From Himantopus leucocephalus (Eukaryota > Chordata > Aves > Charadriiformes > Recurvirostridae), in assembly GCA_003993805.1 (NCBI GenBank), contig RSEF01000004.1, forward strand, positions 24,277,841 to 24,341,840: a stretch of DNA of 64,000 nt, given 5' to 3'. Made by a program: the position numbers and the translations under genes. The notes beneath the pieces are model-generated. The model worked only from the letters and a program-made list of their open reading frames with translations. It was not told the DNA's origin and made no database searches. Positions 38,513 to 51,195 of this stretch are shown here, piece by piece (position 1 is the first letter of the stretch; the number at the start of each line of letters is the position of its first letter).

Positions 38513-38747
38513 GCTGGTGCAGCTTCCAAAAAAACCGGGTTGGAGTGCCCACTTTCCAAGACAGCCTGCACCCTTCTGGTTCAGTCACTCTTCAGGCTTA
38601 GGACAAAGTTCTCCCACTGGCTGGACAGGCAGCCTCATCAAGAAGGGCTTTTAAATAAAAAAAAGATTTCCATTCTTCCTTCAAAACCAAGTTTGAAGAT
38701 CGTCTACAAAGACAGGGTTCGAGGCCGCGGATTCTGAGTGAAATAAA
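38513..38747 (+). other. Candidate 3' terminal exon with poly(A) signal
   Basis: One of the best acceptor-like sequences in the window (seven T, then ccaccctgcag, AG at 38511-38512) opens directly into a stop-free frame of 74 codons that ends with TGA at 38735-38737. An AATAAA hexamer follows almost at once, at 38742-38747. The product would be basic, with KKTGLECPLSKTACTL early on and YKDRVRGRGF at the end. I recognise no domain. A stop codon so close to the AATAAA would leave an unusually short 3' untranslated region, which argues for caution. A non-coding terminal exon or chance is possible. Confidence 0.18.
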
Positions 38748-41700
38748 GAGACACCTAAGCCCAAGAGAAGGGAAGGATTAGATGCAAAGAAATAATGCTG
38801 ATAGCTTAGTAACTGACTGCATTTAGGTACCTGTTTTGAAACCTAAATGTTTGGATTCCATTTTAGTCACCAAACCCTCCCAGTACTCCTCACAGTGTAC
38901 TTGGGTTTGAAGCCTAGGGCGAGTTCTCAAAACTTCTATCTAAATCAACAGAGAAGTTCTCACAGGTTAATAGTTACCACTTATTTTCTTGGAAGGCACA
39001 TAACATGCAAGCCTAGATATCTTGAAGAATCCTAATCCTTTTTCTATGTTTATTAATATTGTAATTCCCTTCTTCATGTGCTATAAAATGAAGGTTAAGA
39101 ATGAAATCTTAGGTACAGGGATGCTTGCTACAGGGGGTCTTTAAGCCTCTCAAAAAAAAAATCCAGAATTTAGAAACTTGAAATTTCTAGGGCAAAACAG
39201 TACATTAAAATTAGTCCGAACAAATTACTATGGTAAAGAGAGGGAGAAACACAGACATCTTTAATATTATATGAAATTAGCGTATCTTTTTCTCTAGCTC
39301 CACATTGCAACAGCTTTTTGCAATCTCAGCTTTTGGGTTACATACACAACTACGCTATTAGTCTAGAAAAGAGAAGCTGTTTTAACTGATAACAGCATTT
39401 CTAAAATAGCCAACTTATAGAAAAATAAATAAGCTTACAAGTTATAACAGAAGGGAGAAGAGGGTACATTTTAATGCCATTGTTACTGAAAATCCTGGCA
39501 TAGAGAGAGTGCATAAACAAGCACATCTTGGCAAAAGTAGGAATAAAAAATTTGCTAGCACACAGCTTTTTGTTTGTTTGTTTACTGTCAGTATAGGTCT
39601 AGTGAGCACAAGTGAGATGCCAGAACTGTATCTACTTGTCTGCCAATACAGAGTGGAAGTCCTTGTACATTGCAAGTTCTTTCAGGGGCACATNTAAAAA
39701 AAAAAAAAAAAAAGGGACAAAGGCATACACAGTTAAAAGCAGAGACCCACGTTCGAAATAAGAAGTACTCAAATTACCACCACTCTGGCTCAAGTAATTA
39801 GTCAATAGTCAAGTTCCTCACCTTCAGAAGTAGTTAATAAGCAAGTTTAGCTGTAATACTAATTAGAGAGAATACATGCCTGTTCATTTCCCATTTTCTC
39901 AGGAACAGATGCAACAGCAGCCAGTTTCTTTAATCACAAATCAAATTAGCGCTGTATAGCTAATACTCTGGACTTAAAAACTCCCCCTCTTGGCTTCTTC
40001 CTAATGTGGAACTAAACACTTCTCTCTGTCTTTCCTGTTTTCTATGTGTTCTCAACTGCAAGATCCCAGCCCCTCTTTTTCCACTGTCAGTACGCAATTG
40101 CTGCTTCATTTTGGAAGAAGACAACCAGCAAGTACATATATCAGCATGATAATACATTAATGTATACAATTTAACAGATATAAGAGGAGACAACTATTGA
40201 AAACATTAGATGTTTACCCAATGACAGGTAAAAGGTTATAAGCACCTCGTTTATAAACCGTAATTATAATAGTCTCTAATTATAAATTATCTGCTAGTAC
40301 TATAACTGGGTATGTTCTTTCAACCATATTCCTATTCTGTTATTATGTTCAGATAGGGCATATACTGTACAGGTTTCACTTGGTAATCAACAACCACCTG
40401 AAACTGTACCTTGTCAGATGAGATAAGACTAACTTGCAGCAACAGAGCCTCATCATTTCCATTGGTAATTTATAATCCAAGCTGGTTGACTGGAGACATT
40501 TCTCCCAGCTGAAAGGCAGCAAGTGGCAGCAACCAAAGCCTGTCAGTTGTGGCTATTGACAGGTAAGCACATTGCACCTTACTGAAACTTGGAAAATAAA
40601 GACAGACAACTTGCCTAAGAAGTTAGCACCTATTGAGTGGTGATAGTTGGCAGTCCTGCTATCTTCTAATGGAAAATGATATTATCTTTGCCATTGTGTT
40701 GCACTTCATCAGCAGTCTCCAGCATGTATGAAGACCCAGGCTCCAGCGTAGTGCAGTATTGCACTGGAGAGCTACTCATGTGCATAGTAGGAGACACAGG
40801 CCAGAGAACTCATTTCACATAAGGAACAAAAGAAAAACTTAGACACAATATTTAAGTCTTCCTCTGTGTAATTTACTTTAGAATGGAGAGCAGAGATTAA
40901 GCTGCAAGGCTGGAAGTAGAAGCAAGTGCTTTTGACACCCAAAGGTTACTCTAAGTTTGGATGAAGGAGTCATCTGTTGACAAGTCACTCTACCTAACTT
41001 AGCAGGACAGGGATCAGAATTAATTTTCTGGAGTTTCTTGATAGGCATCCTCTTCAGTGGGGTCACAAAACACTGACCTGTAAGTGCAAGCTCAGTAAGT
41101 TGGAAAGCATACCATTTTCAGTTGGGCATCTTTTCCCCCTCCCATAGATATGTTGGCAAGACAAAATTAATTCTAAACTAGCATAGCTTCCCCCGCCCCG
41201 CCCAAAGCACCACGTCCGTTGTGCAAGTTCCAAAATCTTTATTTTGGGGAAAACAGAAGTTGTTTCCATTTGCCTAAGTATATTTATGATTAAAAGTTTC
41301 ATTGTACTTTTTCATGGGTTTAAATAATAGGACTCAGCATCCTTGCCAAGACAGAAAAGGACGGGGTGTGGTTAAGTGGCACAAGCAAGCACATGCAAAT
41401 GTCCCCTCACAGTTCTACAATATGTATCTGATTCTGCCATATGTGTCTCTGCTGTTCTAACACAGAGATTATCTTCAGTGACCAAAATGTACAACTGTTT
41501 GCGCAGCAACAATATACACAGATTATTTTTAGCTCAAACATGTGGCACTACTCATTGTGCAGCTGCTTTCATGCATTAATGCATTGTGATACAAAACCCT
41601 AACTGCAAGAATGCAAATTAATTGCAAGCAACGAGACATTTTGGACTGAAAACCCCTTTTGGCTAGATTGGAATAGAGTTGTTGACTTTTCAAGCTAAAA

Positions 41701-42979
41701 GAGATATGAATCATGGAAAATATTTCATTCTTAACCCCTCAAAGTACCCAATATTCCTGAACTAATGCAAAATGCAGTTATGTGTTGGCTTAGAAATTAT
41801 AACTTCTCTGCCAAAGGTTAATTTAGACTATTCATCCAAGATTAGTTGCAAGTTTTTAAAACTGTAAATAAATTCTTGTTCCTAAACAGCACAGGTTTTC
41901 AAAGCAGGGAGTATAACCCACAGCCTATAAAAGGAAAAGATTTAAAGCAGAAATGGGACATTTGACTTCTGCATATTTGGAACATTTAATCACCCTCTTG
42001 GTTATATGGAATAAGTTAGACTGGCAGCTTTTTCTTCAGCTCCTTAGTGAAAGTACATTTCTTTAATAGAACATTAATGCTTTGTAAGATGATTTAGAAT
42101 CTAGTCCTGCATCTTTTACAGGGAACTATAAAATTCCTCTTTGTTTCAGGAGGGAAGAGGCCCAAAGCTACGGACCATAACTTTTTCTCCTGGTTGAACA
42201 ATAGTGTGCATCTTTTCACATTCATATTACAAGCTATTAAGCAAAATGCTGCATGCATAAACCCACTAATATTAGAATTAGTAGGAGGATTTTAATCGCA
42301 TTCTATGAGCTAGAGCTATGCAAAACTTAAGCTGTTTTTAGCTGTAAGCACCGGGGAGAAAAAGCATCAGGTATAAAAACGACTTTCTTGGGACTTATAC
42401 TGCTATAAAGAAATGCAGTTGGGGACGCAAAAAGTAATATTTATGAGACCTAGGTCTCAGACAGACAAGCTTTGGCAGATTTGGCTGTGAGTCTTCAAAA
42501 CACTGATGCTATTGAATTACCTGATGTGGCCCTTTTGCTGCAAAAATCTGCCCACATAAAATGAACATCCTGGGTCTGCCTTACATAATAATCTTAGCAC
42601 ACATTTACATTCACTGCTAGTCCAAGTCAATTATTCATGCTGCCAACTACCGTATTAAAATAAGCATGTGTGTTGTTCTGTTGTCCTTACCTGAGAAAAA
42701 AAATAGATAATTCAGGTCACAAAACTCTCAAAATGGCCTCATCCATGTTCACCAGACAATCTTGCATAATTTCATCTCATTTTCACATTTCTTTTCCACC
42801 TCTGAAATTTCTGTCGGTGCATCTGGGCACACGACATTTTAATTCTGTTTAGATTATAAGCAAATATGGTTTTGATAGGTTCACCTTGGAACCAAGTAGC
42901 CAGAAGCTTATTATTTGCAGTAAGATGCAAGTTTAAACTTAGAGACAATACTATAGTATCTAACCTCATTCTTCATGTC
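38748..42979. other. AT-rich sequence without recognised genes
   Basis: A single N (39694) precedes an 18-base A run (39696-39713). A higher-complexity stretch at about 40440-40790 has a TALE-type tgacaggtaa and a ccattggtaattta word, and could be regulatory, but the support is too weak for a separate call. Confidence 0.45.
39694..39713 (+). repeat. Ambiguous base beside an A18 homopolymer
   Basis: A single undetermined base is followed by T and 18 A residues, a typical homopolymer-associated consensus failure. Confidence 0.9.
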
Positions 42980-43560
42980 ACTAGAACAAATTCCTCAAAG
43001 CTGAGGATGGCAGCCTTACGAGGCATAGGTGAATCAAGGATAGGTGAGCACCCAGGCCCACAGGTAGTAAATAAACTACACTGCCATTCAGTATGTGTGC
43101 CAATGTGCTCTTGCTGCCAGGTGCATACTTTGACTTGAATGCTTTTCCAGTCAAAGAGTTTGGATAGACCTGTGTCTTCCCCCGCAATGGTGGCCTACCT
43201 GCAGTGTTACTCGTGGCTGAGATCTTGAAGAGTGAGGCGCTATGTTGCAAGTAGTCAGGAGCGTGTTCACAGCCTCAGAAGCCCCTCAGGCAGTAGCTGT
43301 GCTTCCTGTAACTCCGTTCGACCTCACCGCACAGGAACGGGGCGCTCATACTTTGTTCAAATGGACAATGCCCCTGGTCTGTCGCAGCTGGACTTCAGTT
43401 AGTAATGCCTTCATGAACGTACCATCAGAACATTGCCACCAATCAACTCATCACGCAGTGTCTGCCAAAGCAGGGAAAGCTGCTGTCTCCATAGCAGAAC
43501 TCCTCCAGTCCACGGACCTACCTTCTGTCCAGCTCCCAAAGACTTACCCTGCATGACAAA
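42980..43560 (-). other. CpG-containing block of unknown origin
   Basis: This block is GC-richer and more CpG-rich than its surroundings. Open frames exist on both strands: 104 codons plus at 43242-43556, and 89 codons minus at 42981-43250. On the minus strand a good acceptor-like ctttccctgctttggcag near 43470 and a donor-like aacactgcag followed by gtaggc near 43200 bracket about 270 bases, but no single frame stays open across that interval. It could be a non-coding exon, a retropseudogene or an older DNA transposon. No family is recognised with confidence. Confidence 0.25.
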
Positions 43561-43978
43561 AGAAGCACAAAACCTTAATACACCTGGTGGAGAGCCTGAT
43601 GCCAGACTCTTATTTCTTGAAAGTGCCTGTCAGTGATGGCCTTTTTTTCTGAGTCCATTTCTCAGTAGGCATTCACTATCACTCAGAAACATCCAAAAAA
43701 TAAGAAGCTCTCAAACAAGGAGTTCAGTTCAGAGGGGCAACAGACATTCTTTTCTGTTGTTCCCTCAAGCAGCCCTAGTTTTTCATCTGACAGCCAAATC
43801 AAAATCTGTCTGTAGAAAAATAAATTTCTGTTCCAGCAGCTGTAAATGAGAAATTGGTGTGGATAACCTGTGTGTAGCTATAATCAAGAATTCTTATCTG
43901 GTCCATTTAGCCTTTTTAAACCCACTAGACTATCTGGAGAGAACAAGTGACACCTGAATTTCAAAATCTAGATGCTCA

Positions 43979-44513
43979 TTTTAAGGTGTCAGTGATCATA
44001 TACATCATTTTACTGAACAGCATAAACAAGACTAGTTATAAGATGTACTCTTTAAGTAGTCCTAGGGGAAGCATCATTCTGTTGAACTTCATTTTGTACT
44101 CATGTGAAGCAGTTCTAAAATCTATTGTAATTGTCTTAAACAGATAATGACTTTCCATGAGGCTGCAAAGACCACAGCAACTTACCACATCCAATGCTTC
44201 TGTCAGATCAATGAAAGCTTGCAAAATATCAGCTTCTGCGTATTTGCTTTGATAAAGGTCTTGACCAGATTGTTGCCTAGGAATTTTTCAGTAGTTTGCA
44301 CCAAACCTGCACTAAGATTCTGGAATTCTGCTTCCTGCATCATGCGGAAACAACAGTCTGTTGTGGGGAAAGCTAGTGGGCCTAGGCTACTTAGTGAGGA
44401 TATTGATCTTTTTGCTGTCTGGGCCAGGTGCCCTTCCATTCTTCCTGATTGTCACTGCAAGTGACAATGTCATCTACAGACTTGCATAGCCACCGCCTTT
44501 TCCTTATCCAGTT
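43979..44513 (-). mobile_element. Decayed non-CR1 LINE reverse transcriptase fragment
   Basis: Minus-strand translation in shifting frames gives, in the correct order, the landmarks of a non-LTR retrotransposon reverse transcriptase. These are NGRAPGPDS (44414-44440; families usually read NGKAPGPDG), a CCFR word where QCGFR is usual (44344-44358), a QxxEKF..N..DLY stretch, catalytic motif A as AFIDLTEALDVV (44183-44218; usual form AFxDLxKAFDxV), an HEYKMK word (44087-44104) and an LFSKMMYM word (43979-44020). The spacing between the first two landmarks is too short, so about 200 bases are missing. Twelve extra residues sit between DLY and AFID, and several frameshifts and stops are present. 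CR1 motif A normally reads DFxKAFDTVxH, so this belongs to another clade, which I do not name. It is an old, dead copy. A CR1 abuts its upstream end. Confidence 0.7.
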
Positions 44514-44892
44514 TAGGATAGGATAGAACAGAACAGAACAGAATAGAACATTTTGGTTGGAAGGGACCTACAATGACTGTCTAGTCCAACTGCCTGACCA
44601 ATTCAGGGCTGACCAAAAGTTAAAGCATGTTATTAAGGGCATTACCCAAATTCCTCTTAAACACTGACAGGCTTGGGGCATTGACCACCTCTCTAGGAAG
44701 CCTGTTCCAGTGCTTGACCACCCTCTAAGTAAAGAAATGCTTCCTAATGTCCAGTCTAAACCTCCCCTGGCACAGCTTTGAACCATTCCCACGTGTCCTG
44801 TCACTGGATACCAGGGAGAAGAGATCAGCACCTCCCTCTCCACTTCCCCTCCTCAGGAAGCTGTAGAGAGCGATGAGGTCACCCCTCAGCTT
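44514..44892 (-). mobile_element. CR1 LINE 3' end, agaac-tailed subfamily
   Basis: Antisense CR1 with a 3' tail of agaac/agaat repeats (44514-44550), followed by the antisense CR1 end (ttggttggaagggacct). The minus-strand ORF2 C-terminus is readable, with [32 protein letters not shown] and [10 protein letters not shown]. One in-frame stop (TAG, 44725-44727) follows FFT, and the natural stop lies at 44620-44622. The element is truncated near 44892. The different tail and more diverged body mark a different, probably older, subfamily than the copies at 371 and 28071. Confidence 0.93.
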
Positions 44893-47800
44893 TACCACAA
44901 CACGTTTGTACCTCTAGCACATCCTGTGATAGAAACACTGTAATTATACAGCACACAGAAGTAGCCCCACTCTCTATTTCTGAATTCAGTAATTTCATGA
45001 TGTGAAAAGACCGCCTGCCGGGCTGGCAGTAGCGGTAATGGAAGAGAAGCTCAAATGCTGAACTCACTTGAGCTTTGGCAGGATCAATATCAGCTATTGG
45101 CCTCTCAGTTGCTCTAGCTTATGTATCAGCACAACCTTGCGCTAATACACCAGCTAGTGCTGGCCCTGCGTGGGATCCTCTACTACTTTCACTGCAAGTA
45201 ATTTCCAGTCAGGCTTCACAGAAAGGGTTAATTTTGCTTTTGTTTTTTTTTCTTTTACACATTTTAGCCATTTTCACTGGCTGCAATGGTTTAGCTTGTA
45301 AGCTGAGACAATACATGTCTACTAGGCAGAATAATCATACGCATATGAGCTTAATAGAGACCCTAAGGTTAACTACCACTTTACTTGACTGCAAAACTCA
45401 TAAGATAAACTTTTTGCTGGGCTAGTAAAGAATTCCCTGTAACTTCATGTTACAGTCCTAATTGTTTTGGCAAAACCCTCTAGGCAAACACAGGGGCAAG
45501 GGGAGAAGAGGAAAGCACTGTGTTTCCAGCACTGACTCCTTCAAACGTTCTTATCCTAGCAATACGTCCCTTTTCCTAGTGTTGTTTCTGTTACTATATT
45601 CTGTAAGTTCTTATTAATACTAGTGAAAATGAGTTTTGAGCTGCCCTCAAGCACACTTATTCACATTTAATAGCACACACTGAAATTATGTTCTGATAGT
45701 TATTTGCTTAGCTGTGTTTTGGGCCAAACACTTACACAGTCAGTACAAGAGACCTGGTAGTTTAATCTGTAATACTGCTTTAAAACGGGAAACTATAAAA
45801 GTTCCCTATCCTCTCTTTCTTTTACACGTATGGCAGGACTATTTTACTTGGAAGGTATCCTCCTTTCTCCTCTTACCCCCTCCAAAAAAAAAAAATAAAA
45901 AAAAGGGCTGTTGAACATTTTCAAATGTTTCTTCACCTTAAAATCTTCAATGCATTTAACAACAATTAAGCAGCTGTCCTCACATTTACCTTGTGATCTC
46001 TCCATCAAACCACGCACATCTTCTGCTATTTATATAGAAACGATTAGCAGTAGTGGTTGTATGCTTTAGATCCTGCTTTATCCCATGCTTATTTTTCTTA
46101 CCTTGGGCTATATAATTTAAGACAGGAATATTTCTCCGATCTTATTCCCCTCTAAATAAATGTGAGAGCTTAAATTAGAAGTACTGCGATAATATAAGCC
46201 ATAATGGAGAAGCAGGGACCACATGGAGAACTTAGCAGTTGAATAATTGATTTGTCAGCATTACTTCAGTATATCCACGATGTCCTAAAGCAAGGGGATA
46301 TTAAAATACAGAGACAACTACATCAAGTGACATAAAACTCATTAGCAAAATGAATTTTCAGGACCAATTATTGTGTAAGTGTTGCCCAAAGGTAAACTAA
46401 ATAATCAATTCCACAGTTATATTTGTGTTTTACGAGAGTCAGCTAAAGCGGCTCAGGACAGGCCTCATACACAGCATGCTTAGTCACATCTTTTGTAGTA
46501 CTTATTTTTGCCAACTTTTTACTTACTTGCATCATGTTGCATAGCAACAGGTTATTCTGTTATTTGTTTTCTCTTCATTTTTAAATAGATAAAAGTAGTA
46601 CAATCTCTAATTTTTCTGATTAAAAAGCCTTTTATCTGATGATCACCCATGTATTAACAGAATAAAATGCTTTTCTAGACCTGTATTATCTACATATTTC
46701 TTTTTGCTAAACCACTTTTCCTCTACAGATCTGCAATGTGCTTCGTGACTTTGAAATACTATTAGGTCACCATCATTGACCCATATTAAGCAGACTTCAG
46801 ATATAACTGAATCGCTAAGTCTAAGTGCAGAAGTTCAGTGCAGTTTTTGTACTCTACACAAATTTATTCCCATTTCTGTGAGTGGCTAAAGGTATAACAC
46901 TTCTAAAATGAACTCTGCTCATAAGGCTTTCCCCTCAGTGTTACTGTTTATGTTACATCACTTGTTATTTCCTACACATTAAGAAGCTTCAATAATTGCT
47001 TACCTTCCAGGATTCTTCATTATCCATTTATTCTCTTCAATTAACAGATTTCAGGCACTATTACTAGCAAATTTCTTTTCTTTTAGCTACACATCCAGCA
47101 GCCAAGTACTACAGCTTTTTTGATCCACTCCAGATACAAAGTGCACTCTACAGAACAGAAAACACAAGGATTTGAGAAAAACCCACTCCCTGCTGCGTTC
47201 AGCCTCAGTGGAAGTGGTTAAAGTTGCAGCTCTAACAGAAAAACCTGTCCCCAGTGAGACTGGACAGGTAGCGAGGCTCCAGGGAGGGAAGGGGGAGCAT
47301 AAGCAGACTGACTTCAGAGATCACAGAGCTTAGATTTAACAACTTCAGCAAGAACTAGCTACTGCTATCAAAGATCCTTATTATCTGTATCTTATGGAAT
47401 TGTAAATTTAAATGCAGACTTGAATATTTTCTTCTACTACCTTCTTTCCAGAAAAATGCATTTGTGCAGATTGCAGGAAACGGTCTGGCATATGTAGCAA
47501 GATACAGAAAAAAAGCCTACGTCATGGGCCTCTACCTTGCAGAACCTCATCCTCAACTACACATAGTGATGCCGGTACTTTATATTACTGAACTTACAAA
47601 AAAGACACTGGGATAGTATACGATGCAACCATGCTTTACTCAGAATATGAATGAGGCAGACTTTCCAAATGAAGATGTTGAGTCAGACTTGGAAAAACTG
47701 ACTTTGCCAGCTCCTGTTCTGATACAAGGCCTAAAGGCGTAAGGCTAAAATCTCTGGTTTTGCATATTTGCCTGAGGACGTTGTAGCTTACGCTCAGAAC

Positions 47801-50800
47801 TAACTATGCAGTAGTACTGCAACCCACCAGTTTTAATCTTATTTTAAGTCTTTTAACATTAGGGATGCCAAGGAAATACTCTGTGTTTGGGTTTTTGAAG
47901 GATCCATGAGAACTTATGCTGTAGCATCCTGCAGCAATATGTATCATCACCATCATTTTCTTCTGTTTTCAAAACATCTCGTAAATCAATTTTCCTTCCT
48001 CATACTCAGAATCTTGAGCACTGGTAGGGTTATCTTTGCTGACAGAAGATCTGAATTTTACAATATATTATGAAGATATGTAAAAAATCTTAGTTCTTCT
48101 ATAGCAACCATATTCACTTCACAACTTCTCATGCAGCAAATCCAAAGATATGATATAGCACACTCAAATCCATCCCAAACATCCTCTCTAAAGGGTAACC
48201 TAATGCAGAAATGGCTACACAGCCATCTCTCAGACCACTGTCCTACATGACTGCAACAATTAGCAGCTACTGCACAAATGGAGCCGGCATTTCTCACCCT
48301 TACATAACCGTAGTAACTCTTTCTTTAATTTCTAGGACTGCATCTGCTACTTAATAACACAAGTTTTGGCAAGATGGGGTGATAGTTAGCCCTATGCAAG
48401 TATATTCAGTAACACAGAATATGGTCTGTGATCCAAAGCAAGGATTTTCAAGCTCTCATTATCACTAATATTTTGTGCCTTACTTTACAATGTTATATGG
48501 GACCTGAAATATAGCTTAAGTCGTTTCCACTGCCTCATCCCCCAGGGAAGTTTCCCTGCCTCAGGCATGTGACTATTTTCTTACAAAGCAAGCATGAGGC
48601 TGTTATAATGAGAGGCAGTATTTTCAAAAATAATCTTCTTCATTCACTGAAAATTGCCTCAGGAGCGTATAAACAAAAAGCGATCCCTCCGTTTCCCACC
48701 CCTTTCAGTTGCTACTGCAGCAGGTCAATACACAGCATTTCGGAATACACTTCCCAGGGCTAGAAGAGGAGAGACAATGAGCTGATATTGCCAATCATTC
48801 TTCAGGGACTAAAGGCATTTGTAGTCTTTAGTAAGATGTCAGATGAGGGGCAACACATTTTTACCATAATCCTGGAAGTTTTTACACAATAGACTCCAAG
48901 CTTGTTGGCTTTTTCAAAATGCAATGATGATGTCAATTGTTCTTCCTTCACTGCTGAGATTTCTTCTCCAAGAGGCTGATTTGCCTGCCCTGTTCTTCCA
49001 TATCTCATACTCCGCTCCAAAACCAGGCTTCCTAATACAGTGACTCTGAGGACTATGAAATACGGTCCATCCACTTGAGAGGTGGAGAACAAGAATCTTT
49101 CCACCTTTCAAATTTGCCCTTTTCTTTTCTCAGTTCCAGGGTCTATCTAGCTCTTCACAGTGTCAGGAAATGCTTGTAGCAGAGACTATTTAAAAAGGTC
49201 TCTTTTTTCCTACGCTCCTTTTTGAAACAAAATCTAACTGGGTGTTGTGGGTTTTTCTGAAAACCATTTTAACAACTTCAGAACTGTTGTGAAATCTCTA
49301 ATACAATTCCATTTTCTGGGAAACTAAATGAAAAATCCCCCAAATTCTTAACTTTATCAAGTTGAATGGAGCAGATTCATCATGTGAAGATCACATATAA
49401 GCTCAGAATTACAGGGAAAACTGACAACAAATTCCCCTTATTACTTGCAGTCCATGCTTTTTTTATCCCCACCCTCCCCTTTTTTTTTCTTAATACTTTT
49501 TGTACTAACTCTTTTTGATTCAGGGGACTTCCACCCTCTCCTACCAGCATCTTTCACTATTCTGTTTCCAGTCACCCTTCTTATTCCATTCTCTTTGGGG
49601 ATTTCCTCCAACTTCTCTACCAAATTTGCTGACTGTAAAAGATGTCTTCAGCTTTCTTCTACTGTGCAGACCTTACAACATCTTTTCACTTCTTGATGTT
49701 TATGTCTAAAACCTGAGTTTAGTGCGTATTCTCCAGCAAATTATTCAGTTCCCACATAGTCAGGGTGAGGACTCAATTTATTAAAAAACACACCAGAAAA
49801 TAAGTAATGGAGATAAAAAGGGAAGGACTGAATTGTTTGAGACTACAGAGTCTGAAGTCCTGACTTTAAACTGTACTGACAGACTTAGCACATTATCAGC
49901 AGATCAACACCATTTTTAAAAGAACAATGCATGCCAGCAGAGCACGAGGAACAGATCAGGTGCTGAGAGGATAACTCTACAATCTCAGCCACTGACAAAG
50001 TATTAGTAAAGCTAGACGGCACAGCAGAAGTAGCACTATTGTACTGAGCACCATCAGACAGCAACTCACTTTCAAAACTGGTCAGAAATGCAAAGCCTGC
50101 TCTTGGCAGCATCTCTCACCTGAGGAAGTCCCTCAAAGCACTTGTGCCAGGAGGCCACACCAAGAGGTATGGTTTTTTCTGTGCTGTCTTTCTGGAGAGA
50201 AACAGGCTACCTAATCAGGGCAGTTCAAAACCCAACACACCAAATCCCATATCATAAATGCTAATTGAACTCTAGTGTCCTGATGTATAGTGGTATCTTA
50301 ACTAAAGATCCTTGAAAACATTATTTCCACTCACACTGGTGATTCTTCTCAAATGTAGCAATGGAGAACATGGGAGCAGTCCCCCATCACCTTCAACAGA
50401 AAGAGGTCTCAATTCAGGTCAAGAACTAGGTTTGATTTTTCCTATGTCAGTCACTTCCTGAAGAGTTCACATTTATACGGGTTCAGCCTTTCAATAATCA
50501 TCCACCCTTGCAGTTTACCTTTTGGGAATTATTTGCTTACCAGGTAATATCAGTGGAAATCCAGACTGCAGTAACATGAATAATTCAAAACTTCAAAAGA
50601 GGGAGGGAAACAAATAGATGCATGTCTTGACAAGATACTTCAACATTTCCAATAGAATTGAAGCACACATTGAATACACCCTAACACCTCTGTCAGGAGC
50701 TTTCAATAAATTTTACCATTTAATCTGTATCAGACTGCACATAGAGTTTTCCCTGCCACAAACATTATTCTTAAATAGATGTCAAGGCTCAGGTCCTCAG

Positions 50801-51099
50801 GAGATACTAGGCACCCGCTTCTGTCTCATACAATCTGATTCTACCATGCAGACATCATAGGCCTTCAAGAAGACCAGTGCCCTTCCAAGACGCCATCTAA
50901 CCACAGAGGAGCTGCTCAGGTACTGCTAGTACTCCACAGTTCAGCCTACCTCGAACCCCCTTCAGGCTGCATCTGTGAAGGTTCAGATGAGATTCACAAA
51001 TGAGGCGTTCCTCTGCATGTCTTACTAGGGATATTCCTCGTACCCAGACATATCAAAGCTGGCTGGAGACTCCTCAAAGAGACTGGTAACAACAGAAGT
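44893..51099. other. AT-rich sequence without recognised genes
   Basis: No gene is recognised. An A-rich tract lies at about 45887-45904. One stop-free segment of 85 codons (47359-47613) is crossed by an acceptor-like ccttctttccag near 47450, but it lacks a matching donor. Frames at 48058-48297 and 49441-49696 are chance. Confidence 0.5.
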
Positions 51100-51195
51100 A
51101 TACAGCCTGGTGCTTAAGGCACTACCTGGAATACGATAAGCCTAGGCTCGATTCCCTATTCCATATAGACCTAGATTCTCACTGCAGACAACAGA
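51100..51195 (+). mobile_element. tRNA-derived SINE relic (MIR-like)
   Basis: The sequence cctggtgcttaaggcactac resembles the A-box half of amniote tRNA-derived SINEs, and ggctcgattcc (51145-51155) matches the tRNA B-box consensus GGTTCGANTCC at all but one base, at about the expected distance. The stretch between and after (aagcctaggctcgattccc, ctagattctcactgcagac) follows the order of MIR-type SINE heads, where the tRNA part is followed by words like tctgccacagac. No intact cloverleaf is evident, so this is a relic rather than a tRNA gene. The subfamily cannot be fixed by eye. Confidence 0.5.

Noticed and set aside
40741..40769. Hairpin ctccag...tgcagtattgca...ctggag as a microRNA precursor
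   Set aside because: The stem is only about ten pairs with a five-base bulge, too short for Drosha/Dicer processing. The tattgcac word alone is not evidence.
44568..44843. A 91-codon minus-strand frame as a gene
   Set aside because: It is an out-of-frame reading of the CR1 ORF2 C-terminus.
47359..47613. An 85-codon stop-free stretch with an acceptor-like ccttctttccag inside
   Set aside because: No matching donor was found. Around a hundred stop-free stretches of this length are expected by chance in six frames over 64 kb.
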